Below are positions 1 through 5,274 of a DNA stretch of 5,330 nt, in pieces (within the stretch, counting starts at the first letter, position 1; every line of letters starts with the position of its first letter). Origin of the DNA: an uncultured Roseiflexaceae bacterium (lineage in GTDB: Bacteria > Chloroflexota > Chloroflexia > Chloroflexales > Roseiflexaceae); assembly GCA_903932805.1 (NCBI GenBank), contig CAIZHO010000230.1, positions 1 to 5,330 on the forward strand, in the 5' to 3' direction. Position numbers and translations under genes: made by a program. The notes under the pieces are model-generated. The model was not told the origin of the DNA and made no database searches. It saw only the letters and a list, made by a program, of their open reading frames with translations.

Positions 1-734
1 AGCGGCCGTTGCTGGTCGATGCACCGGACGCATCGAATGTGCATGGGAGTGACGGCTTGGGCGACGCGGGGTTCCGCGCACCACGTGCACTCGAATCGAC
101 GCACGGGGCGCAGGCGATCATCGACCTTGCCAAAGCCAATCCCGGCTGTACCTTGGTCACCCTCGGCCCGCTGACCAACCTCGCCATCGCGTTGTCGCTC
201 GAACCGAACCTGGGCCAGTACATTGCGCATACGTATGTCATGGGTGGCGCTCCGAAAGCCTCGGGGAATATCACGGCGACTGCTGAGTTCAATATTTATG
301 TCGATCCCGAAGCAGCCGAACTGGTCTTGCAACGGGGCAATCTGCAGTCGACCTGGATCACCTGGGAAAACGCCATCGACCATGTTATCCTGTGGGACCG
401 CTGGGAGGCGCTCCTCGATGCCGGTGACATGGGCAAGCGTTTTGTGCGACCGATGTGTACCAACTTGATGAACTGGGGCAAAGAACGCAACCGGGTCGGC
501 ATGATCATGGCAGACCCCAAAGCGATGGCCGTCGCACTCGATCCGTCCTGTGCCACCGTACAGCACGTCTACATGTCGGTCGACTGCGGAACGGGAATCG
601 GTCGCGGAATGACCGCCATCGACCCACGCGGCTTTGCAGGCAAACCGGCCAATTCGTATGTGGTCACCCATCTCGATCTCGACCGGGTGATTGCACTAAT
701 TACCCGGGCAACCGCTTTGCCCTGCGCATTCTAA
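1..734 (+). CDS. Inosine/uridine-preferring nucleoside hydrolase family protein, 5' end outside the window
   Basis: This family cleaves the N-glycosidic bond of ribonucleosides to give free base plus ribose, normally in the cytoplasm, using a bound Ca2+. The reading frame is open from codon 3-5 with no start inside the window. About 243 residues are present against roughly 310 for the family, so the N-terminal DxDxxxDD calcium motif lies upstream and cannot be checked. Visible family marks are HGSDGLG (positions 42-62), TLGPLTNLA (about 165-191) and the MGGA...GN...AEFNIYVDPEA block (240-314), which contributes sugar and calcium contacts. Near the C-terminus, ADPKAMAVALDP (510-545) matches the usual (H)D...AVA..LDP block. 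The Asp is kept but the usual catalytic His is Ala, so base preference or activity may differ from classic enzymes. The TAA stop overlaps the stop of the convergent VOC gene. Family assignment is firm; substrate is not. Confidence 0.9.
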   Translation, partial: RPLLVDAPDASNVHGSDGLGDAGFRAPRALESTHGAQAIIDLAKANPGCTLVTLGPLTNLAIALSLEPNLGQYIAHTYVMGGAPKASGNITATAEFNIYVDPEAAELVLQRGNLQSTWITWENAIDHVILWDRWEALLDAGDMGKRFVRPMCTNLMNWGKERNRVGMIMADPKAMAVALDPSCATVQHVYMSVDCGTGIGRGMTAIDPRGFAGKPANSYVVTHLDLDRVIALITRATALPCAF

Positions 735-1108
735 GTCTGTAACCCCGTTTGATACAGGATCCAGACATGGCCGAACGGGTCACGGATTTTGGCGCTGCGG
801 TCTGGCTCGACCGGTCTCAGCAGCGTAGCGCCGGACGCCAGGGCTCGTTCGAGGGGATCATCAATAGCCCCGCAGACGACCACCACAGCACTGGATGTCG
901 TCGGTAGTGTATGCGCAGCATGGAGCTGTTGTTCGGGGTAGACGGACGATACAAAAAAGCGTGCCTCGCCGCTCAGCAGTTCGGCGTGTGCGACATGCAC
1001 GGGGCCATCGGCAATGAACTCGATGCATGTCGCTGCAAATACGTGGCAGTACCAGCGAATGGCAGCACGGGCGTCGTCACAGGCCACATACGGGACGTAT
1101 TCGTGCAT
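731..1108 (-). CDS. VOC superfamily (glyoxalase/bleomycin-resistance fold, PhnB-like) protein
   Basis: A 125-residue single-domain protein of the vicinal oxygen chelate superfamily. The N-terminus (residues 4-24, YVPYV..DDARAAIRWY..VF) matches the common PY-x-DDAxAAIxFYxxVFGA opening of PhnB/YjdN-type members. The middle carries HVAHAEL (38-44) and the C-terminus the diagnostic DPFGHVW (110-116). Length fits one two-motif VOC module that would dimerise. Members include metal-dependent lyases, dioxygenases and antibiotic-binding proteins, and nothing here identifies the substrate. The ATG start is supported by an AGAGGA ribosome site six bases upstream and by the alignment of the N-terminus to the family. 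It reads away from the GH4 gene across a 58-base gap and runs into the nucleoside hydrolase, sharing four bases at the stops. Confidence 0.85.
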   Translation of the reverse strand: MHEYVPYVACDDARAAIRWYCHVFAATCIEFIADGPVHVAHAELLSGEARFFVSSVYPEQQLHAAHTLPTTSSAVVVVCGAIDDPLERALASGATLLRPVEPDRSAKIRDPFGHVWILYQTGLQT

Positions 1109-1114
1109 CGGGGG

Positions 1115-1120
1115 TCCTCT
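1115..1120 (-). promoter_or_regulatory. Ribosome binding site of the VOC gene
   Basis: On the minus strand the sequence reads AGAGGA, then six bases, then ATG. This good Shine-Dalgarno match fixes the VOC start at 1108. Confidence 0.65.
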
Positions 1121-1166
1121 ATCAGCGGTGAATGAATCCGCATTTCACAACGAAGTGAGCGAAACA

Positions 1167-2477
1167 ATGACCAAAATTGTCTTTGTGGGAGCCGGTAGTC
1201 ACATCTTTACCCGTCGGTTGGCACGTGACATCTTGTCCTTCCCACGTTTGTCTGATGCAACCATCGTGTTGTACGACATCGATCAAGAACGCCTCGACCA
1301 TGTCGCGTTTAGTGTACGGCGGATTGTCGCTGCTGGGGCATTTGCTGCCAACGTCGTCGCAACAACGAACATCGAACAGGCAATCGAAGGGGCAGATTAT
1401 GTCATCTGTACGATCGCAGGACCATTTGAACAGTGGCGCCACGACATCGAAATCCCGGCAACATACGGCGTCGACATCAACATCGGCGATACCCGTGGGC
1501 CATCGGGTATTTTCCGGTTTCTGCGCATCTACCCGGCGATGAAACGTATTGCACAGACCATGGAACGGCTCGCGCCGCAGGCAGTGTTGCTCAATTACAC
1601 GAACCCCATGGCAATGATCTGCGGTGCACTCAGCCGCGATACGACCATCCGCGTCGTCGGATTGTGTCACAGCGTGCAAGGAACGGCCGAGATGCTGGCG
1701 AAGTGGCTGCAGGTACCGTTCGACGAGCTCGAGTACCAATGTGCCGGCATCAATCATATGGCATGGTACAGCCAATTGTCACACAATGGGGTAGATGTGT
1801 ACCCCAAACTCCGCGCCGCAGTCGAACGCCCCGAGATATACAACCAAGAAATCGTCCGTAACGAGCTCTTCCGCGCGTTGGGGTATTACACAACCGAATC
1901 GAGCGGCCATCACTCTGAGTACAATTGGTGGTTCCGCAAACGACCAGAACTGATTGCACAGTACTGCGATCCCGGCACAGGCTGGAACCCAGGTGCGAGC
2001 CAGGCCGCACTGCGTTGGTACGCGACGCACATGCATCAATGGCGAGATGAAGCGTTGCGTGAACAGGCTGACCCGCAACCAGTCGACTTAACCCCCAGCA
2101 ACGAATATGCGGCTGCGATCATCAACGCGCTCGCCGGCGGGGTACCATTCACGTTCAATGGGAACGTCAGCAACCGCGGGTACATCAGCAATCTGCCAGA
2201 CGGTGCCTGCGTAGAGGTACCCATCCAGGCGAATGCAACAGGACTCCATCCCGTCACCGTCGGCGCATTGCCGACTGCCGTATCACTGCTGACGAATTTG
2301 AGCAGTCAAATCGAAGAGCTCGCAATTACAGGCTGTTTAACAGGCGATCGGAACGCGATATATTTGGCCAGTTATCATGACCCGCTGTGTGCGGCACGCC
2401 TTTCGCTCGCAGAAATCCGTTCAATGGTAGACGAAATGTTTGCGCAGGCACAACCACACCTCCCGCAGTTTTCCTAA
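1167..2477 (+). CDS. GH4-family glycosidase, probable alpha-galactosidase
   Basis: A 436-residue glycoside hydrolase family 4 enzyme. This family cleaves glycosides by an unusual redox-elimination route needing NAD+ and a divalent metal, usually Mn2+. Visible marks in order: the NAD-binding start MTKIVFVGAGSH (GAGS at 8-11), GDTRGPSGIFR (107-117), LNYTNPMA with Asn146, GLCHSVQGT with Cys167 and His168, CAGINHMAW with His197, and the ESSGHHSEY block (244-252). Cys167 and His197 fit the family metal ligands. CHSV at 167-170 is the variant reported for alpha-galactosidases, as opposed to CNVP in 6-phospho-glucosidases. No signal peptide is present, so it is cytoplasmic and would act on imported galactosides. 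ATG 1167 is chosen because it puts the Rossmann motif at the N-terminus as in the family. The frame stays open upstream, but only antisense to the VOC gene. Its ribosome site is weak (AGTGAG at 1154-1159). Confidence 0.93.
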   Translation: MTKIVFVGAGSHIFTRRLARDILSFPRLSDATIVLYDIDQERLDHVAFSVRRIVAAGAFAANVVATTNIEQAIEGADYVICTIAGPFEQWRHDIEIPATYGVDINIGDTRGPSGIFRFLRIYPAMKRIAQTMERLAPQAVLLNYTNPMAMICGALSRDTTIRVVGLCHSVQGTAEMLAKWLQVPFDELEYQCAGINHMAWYSQLSHNGVDVYPKLRAAVERPEIYNQEIVRNELFRALGYYTTESSGHHSEYNWWFRKRPELIAQYCDPGTGWNPGASQAALRWYATHMHQWRDEALREQADPQPVDLTPSNEYAAAIINALAGGVPFTFNGNVSNRGYISNLPDGACVEVPIQANATGLHPVTVGALPTAVSLLTNLSSQIEELAITGCLTGDRNAIYLASYHDPLCAARLSLAEIRSMVDEMFAQAQPHLPQFS

Positions 2478-2501
2478 GCTCACCGACAACAACACTGCTT
2501 C

Positions 2502-2528
2502 GGGCACCACATATGTGGTGCCCTGTTT
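2502..2528 (+). terminator. Perfect palindrome, likely terminator of the GH4 gene and possible operator
   Basis: GGGCACCACAT at 2502-2512 is followed directly by its exact reverse complement to 2523, a 22-base perfect dyad. As RNA it folds into a nine-pair stem with an ATAT loop and is followed by the interrupted T-rich run TGTTTCGTT. It lies 24 bases after the GH4 stop, which suits a rho-independent terminator, although the T tract is imperfect. It also lies where the -35 region of the next TATAAT promoter would be, so a protein-binding role is an alternative. Confidence 0.6.
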
Positions 2529-2531
2529 CGT

Positions 2532-2537
2532 TATAAT
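2532..2537 (+). promoter_or_regulatory. -10 box (TATAAT) of the nuclease operon
   Basis: An exact TATAAT lies 29 bases before the ATG of the first nuclease gene, predicting a start of transcription near 2543 and a short leader with the ribosome site. No TTGACA-like -35 is found 16-18 bases upstream; that interval is inside the palindrome. The promoter is therefore either weak or dependent on a bound factor. Confidence 0.5.
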
Positions 2538-2557
2538 GAGATTTGACACTCCGTTTT

Positions 2558-2562
2558 GAGGG
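2558..2562 (+). promoter_or_regulatory. Ribosome binding site of the first nuclease gene
   Basis: GAGGG lies four bases before ATG 2567. It favours this start over the in-frame TTG at 2543, which coincides with the predicted transcription start and has no ribosome site. Confidence 0.6.
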
Positions 2563-2566
2563 ACAT

Positions 2567-3565
2567 ATGGCGAACTTCAGCCCCTACGCTCAAGCAAATA
2601 CATCGGCCGACCGTGCATACGGTTGTTGCTTTTTCGGGATTATTGTCGCTGTCTTTGCAGCGGCGTGGTATGTGCTCAAATACGCGTTTCGGGCTGCGTT
2701 CTGGCTGATGAAATATGTATTCATCGCGATGTACTACGGTATCGCAGCGCCGTTTTTGCTCTTCGAATTTCTCTGGCGGCGGGGCGGAATGTGGCGCCCT
2801 TTGCTGATGGTTGGTGCAGGTCTGATGTTTTTGGTGGCGCTTGTTTTGGTGCTGACTGCACCGTCGATCCCAGCCAAGCCTGCCGTCGTCGCCACCGCAA
2901 CAGGAACGGCCAGTCCGACTGTTGCAAATACTGAGACGCCAGTCCCCGCAACCCCCACCGCCACCGTGAGCGCCGTTCCGACGGCGACTCTGCGCAGCAC
3001 TCCGCGGGCTACACAGGTTGCGACAGCGGAAGCGCAATCGCCGACCCCCATACCGCCTGAAGCTCCTACCGCAACCGTCGCGGCTGCCGTTGCTCCACAA
3101 CCAACGTCGGGCGACGAGCGAATTGCTGCATTTGTCTCGTCGGTGACGGATGGCGATACGGTCCGATTGAACTACGAAGGTACCGTCCAATCAATCCGTA
3201 TGATCGGCGTCGATACGCCTGAGACACGGGATCCACGCAAGCCAGTGCAATGCTACGGCGCTGAGGCGAGTCGGTTCACCAAAGAAATGCTGCTCAAACA
3301 GAACGTGACTATTTCGTTTGATGAGACGCAGGGTATACGCGATAAATACGACCGACTGCTCGTCTACATTTGGTTACCAGACGGCAGACTATTCAACCAG
3401 CTCCTTATTTCTGAAGGGTATGCGTTCGAATACACCTACAACTTGCCATACAAATACCAAGCCGAGTTTATTGCCGCAGAAAACGATGCACGCGTTGCAC
3501 AACGTGGATTGTGGGCCACAACGAGCTGTAACGGCGTGGCCAGCCCAGTGACACCGACACCATGA
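2567..3565 (+). CDS. Membrane-anchored thermonuclease (SNase-fold) with Pro/Thr/Ala stalk
   Basis: A 332-residue protein with three parts. Residues 20-37, about 43-69 and 79-97 are hydrophobic and read as three membrane segments. Arg71, Arg72 and Arg77 between the second and third suggest a cytoplasmic loop, which puts the C-terminal domain outside the cell. Residues 98-182 are a low-complexity Pro/Thr/Ala/Val stalk. Residues 183-323 are a staphylococcal-nuclease domain. Its Ca2+ and catalytic residues are all recognisable by comparison with SNase: Asp195 and Asp197 (DGDT), Arg211, Asp216, Thr217 and Glu219 (RMIGVDTPE), and Arg263 (KYDR, where SNase has KYGR). The family cleaves DNA and RNA to 3'-phosphate products with Ca2+. 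Cys229 and Cys321 are shared with the neighbouring paralogue and could form a disulfide outside the cell. The tail ends VTPTP. The stop overlaps the next start as ATGA. The nuclease fold is certain; topology is inferred. Confidence 0.92.
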   Translation: MANFSPYAQANTSADRAYGCCFFGIIVAVFAAAWYVLKYAFRAAFWLMKYVFIAMYYGIAAPFLLFEFLWRRGGMWRPLLMVGAGLMFLVALVLVLTAPSIPAKPAVVATATGTASPTVANTETPVPATPTATVSAVPTATLRSTPRATQVATAEAQSPTPIPPEAPTATVAAAVAPQPTSGDERIAAFVSSVTDGDTVRLNYEGTVQSIRMIGVDTPETRDPRKPVQCYGAEASRFTKEMLLKQNVTISFDETQGIRDKYDRLLVYIWLPDGRLFNQLLISEGYAFEYTYNLPYKYQAEFIAAENDARVAQRGLWATTSCNGVASPVTPTP

Positions 3566-4356
3566 GCGACTCCAGTATCAACCGTCGTCTCGGAGTCGTG
3601 GGAGCTCTGCTGGTGTTGTGCGCCATCCTCGTGCATGGCTGGCCTGCTGTGGCAGCCCCGCAGCACCGTGGAGCGCCGCCCACGGGGAGCATTCGGGCGT
3701 TTGTGACGCATGTTGTCGATGGCGACACTATCCGCGTGCGCATCGGCACAATCAACGAAACCGTTCGTCTCATCGGGATTGACACCCCAGAAGTGGTCGA
3801 TCCACGCAAACCCGTCCAGTGCTACGGCCGCGAGGCAAGCGCACGCACCAAAACGTTGCTTGAAGCACAAACCGTCTACCTCCAAGCAGACAGCTCACAG
3901 GGTGATCGCGATCGGTACGGCCGTCTCTTGCGTTATGTCTGGTCCGCAAACGGAGTGGACACAAATCTCTTGCTCATCAGTGACGGGTACGCGTTTGAAT
4001 ACACCTATGCAGTCCCCTATCGTGCGCAGTTGGCCTACAAGGCCGCCCAATCGAGTGCACGGAGCGCGCAACGAGGACTCTGGTCACCGAGCACCTGCGC
4101 GGGGGTCGTTGCAGCCACCAAGACACGCACAGCCACCAAATCCCCCACACCCACACGTACTGCCACGGCGACACCTGCCGGAACAGTCAGCGCCGCATCT
4201 GCCCCCTGTAGCGTCGGCCAGATCAAAGGCAATCGCACAACACGCATCTACCATCTGCCGAGCGGGGCATATTATGCCAAAACCAAACTGAATGTGCAGT
4301 GTTTTGAGAGCGTTCGTGACGCCGAAATGGCAGGCTATCGGCCATCCACACGGTGA
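3562..4356 (+). CDS. Secreted thermonuclease (SNase-fold) with C-terminal sunset-type domain
   Basis: A 264-residue protein. Residues 1-32 form a signal peptide: Arg8 and Arg9, a hydrophobic core at 11-24, then PAVAA with cleavage likely after Ala31 or Ala32. Residues about 44-181 are the SNase domain with the full active site: Asp53 and Asp55 (DGDT), Arg69, Asp74, Thr75 and Glu77 (RLIGIDTPE), and Arg121 (RYGR). A Thr/Lys/Pro linker spans about 184-213. The last 50 residues carry Cys216, IKGN (221-224), IYHLP (229-233), AYY (236-238), Cys247-Phe and GYRPS (258-262). This is the pattern of the small sunset domain often appended to secreted nucleases, with unknown role. The domain is about 54% identical to that of the upstream nuclease (73 of 135 ungapped positions by hand). 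Start ATG 3562 overlaps the upstream TGA by four bases, suggesting coupled translation. A lipoprotein signal is unlikely because Cys20 lies inside the hydrophobic core and is not in a lipobox. Confidence 0.92.
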   Translation: MSDSSINRRLGVVGALLVLCAILVHGWPAVAAPQHRGAPPTGSIRAFVTHVVDGDTIRVRIGTINETVRLIGIDTPEVVDPRKPVQCYGREASARTKTLLEAQTVYLQADSSQGDRDRYGRLLRYVWSANGVDTNLLLISDGYAFEYTYAVPYRAQLAYKAAQSSARSAQRGLWSPSTCAGVVAATKTRTATKSPTPTRTATATPAGTVSAASAPCSVGQIKGNRTTRIYHLPSGAYYAKTKLNVQCFESVRDAEMAGYRPSTR

Positions 4357-4365
4357 ATACGCTGC

Positions 4366-4397
4366 GCGGATGGATACGGTATAATCCGTCCATCCGC
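4366..4397. repeat. Inverted repeat enclosing a TATAAT box
   Basis: The left arm GCGGATGGA (4366-4374) pairs exactly with TCCATCCGC (4389-4397). An inner CGG/CCG pair (4377-4379 with 4386-4388) leaves only TA bulged on the left, and TATAAT forms the loop. It starts ten bases after the nuclease stop. No T tract follows, so it is a poor intrinsic terminator. A repressor or activator site over the -10 box fits as well. Confidence 0.6.
4380..4385 (+). promoter_or_regulatory. -10 box (TATAAT) of the isomerase gene
   Basis: An exact TATAAT lies 28 bases before ATG 4414, almost the same spacing as at the nuclease operon. No good -35 match is seen 16-18 bases upstream. It lies within an inverted repeat, which suggests regulated access. 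Confidence 0.5.
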
Positions 4398-4400
4398 ACA

Positions 4401-4406
4401 GAGGAG
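4401..4406 (+). promoter_or_regulatory. Ribosome binding site of the isomerase gene
   Basis: GAGGAG sits seven bases before ATG 4414. This selects that ATG over the in-frame GTG at 4408, which would be only one base away from the site. Confidence 0.7.
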
Positions 4407-4413
4407 TGTGAAC

Positions 4414-5220
4414 ATGCGTGTTGATATGATCCGCAGTCTATGGGGCGTCGACGCCCCGCTCGAAGTAGTGTTGCCGGTATTTGCAAATCTTGGCTATCGC
4501 GGTATCGAGGTTGGTGCTCCATTTGACCGTGCAGAGCAACTCAGTATGCGACGTCTCCTCGACGAACACAGACTCGACTACATTGCTCAGGTTTTTTCGA
4601 GTGGCGAAACTGTTCGAGATCATCTCGACAGTGTCCGACTGCAGCTCGAAAACGCTATCGCATGCGGTGCCCGCCAGGTTACTTTGCACGGATGGCGTGA
4701 CGCATCGCACTTCGACGATGGGTGTCGCTTTGTCGAAGGTATTTTGCAGCTCGAACAAACCTATGGTATCCGCTGTGGTCATGAGACGCATCGTGGTCGT
4801 CTGTTGTTTAATCCGTGGACCACTGCTGCATATCTGGCTCGATATCCCGATATGTACATTTGTGCCGACTTGAGTCATTGGGCAGTCGTCGCAGAGCGGT
4901 TGATCCCTGACTGCGAAGAAATCATCAATCAGGTCGCAGCACGGACCATTCACCTCCATGCTCGTGTGGGACATAGCCAAGGCCCACAAGTCATCGACCC
5001 GAGGCTTGCACGGTATACCCAAGAAGTCAGCGCACATGAACATTGGTGGCGCTTGATATACCTCGCAAATCAGGCCCGCAACGAAGTCGCACTGACCGTC
5101 ACACCCGAGTATGGCCCGCCACCGTATCAGGCGCTGGACCCACATACAAATGAACCGTATCAACCATTAGCAGACATCATTGAGTGGCAACACCAACGTA
5201 TACGCGAACTCTTCGCATAA
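4414..5220 (+). CDS. Sugar phosphate isomerase/epimerase-like TIM-barrel protein
   Basis: A 268-residue cytoplasmic protein of the xylose-isomerase-like/AP endonuclease family 2 barrel group (COG1082 type). These enzymes isomerise or epimerise sugars, inositol derivatives or hydroxy-acids using a divalent metal. Candidate metal ligands lie in the expected strand order: Glu124 (HETHRGR), Asp152 (ADLSHW, with His155), His180 (IHLHARVG) and Glu232 (TPEYGPPPY). His92 (LHGWRD) and the run LFNPWT (about 130-135) also look like active-site positions. The length is typical for one barrel domain and there is no signal peptide. It has its own predicted promoter and ends eight bases before a strong terminator, so it is probably monocistronic. 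The exact substrate cannot be read from the sequence. Sharing a neighbourhood with a GH4 glycosidase fits carbohydrate catabolism, but only weakly. Confidence 0.88.
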   Translation: MRVDMIRSLWGVDAPLEVVLPVFANLGYRGIEVGAPFDRAEQLSMRRLLDEHRLDYIAQVFSSGETVRDHLDSVRLQLENAIACGARQVTLHGWRDASHFDDGCRFVEGILQLEQTYGIRCGHETHRGRLLFNPWTTAAYLARYPDMYICADLSHWAVVAERLIPDCEEIINQVAARTIHLHARVGHSQGPQVIDPRLARYTQEVSAHEHWWRLIYLANQARNEVALTVTPEYGPPPYQALDPHTNEPYQPLADIIEWQHQRIRELFA

Positions 5221-5227
5221 GGCAGCG

Positions 5228-5263
5228 AAAACCCGCCCGTGGCAATGCCACGGGCGGGTTTTT
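5228..5263. terminator. Strong bidirectional rho-independent terminator
   Basis: CCCGCCCGTGGC (5232-5243) pairs with its exact complement at 5247-5258 around a three-base AAT loop. The stem is extended by AAAA (5228-5231) with TTTT (5259-5262). A T5 run ends the + strand copy and a T4 run the minus strand copy, so it can stop both the isomerase gene and the convergent gene to its right. Confidence 0.93.
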
Positions 5264-5274
5264 GTGGGTGGGCA

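Noticed and set aside
1014..1166. In-frame upstream extension of the GH4 gene
   Set aside because: The frame is open, but most of it is antisense to the VOC gene. The Rossmann GAGS motif belongs at the N-terminus, which ATG 1167 provides.
1109..1166. Promoters in the divergent VOC/GH4 gap
   Set aside because: I looked for -35/-10 pairs on both strands. Only weak matches such as TTGTGA with poor spacing were found, and a small TCAC/GTGA dyad at about 1145-1158 is too short to call.
1122..1775. Long minus-strand open frame opposite the GH4 gene
   Set aside because: It has low-complexity His/Cys/Asp-rich content with no recognisable motif, and the + strand gene is certain.
2543..2566. TTG start for the first nuclease, and TTGACA at 2543-2548 as a -35 box
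   Set aside because: The TTG has no ribosome site and coincides with the predicted transcription start. No -10 lies 16-18 bases beyond this TTGACA, and that region is the start codon itself.
2890..3110. Tandem repeat or CRISPR-like array in the nuclease stalk
   Set aside because: The recurring ACxGC-type codons reflect Pro/Thr/Ala composition. There are no regular repeat units or spacers.
2531..3190. Minus-strand open frame opposite the first nuclease
   Set aside because: Its Arg/Gly/Cys-rich translation is what the reverse of a Pro/Thr/Ala linker gives.
4438..5163. Long minus-strand open frame opposite the isomerase
   Set aside because: It is a shadow of a well-supported gene. Its translation is rich in Cys and Met, has no family motif and lacks a credible ribosome site.
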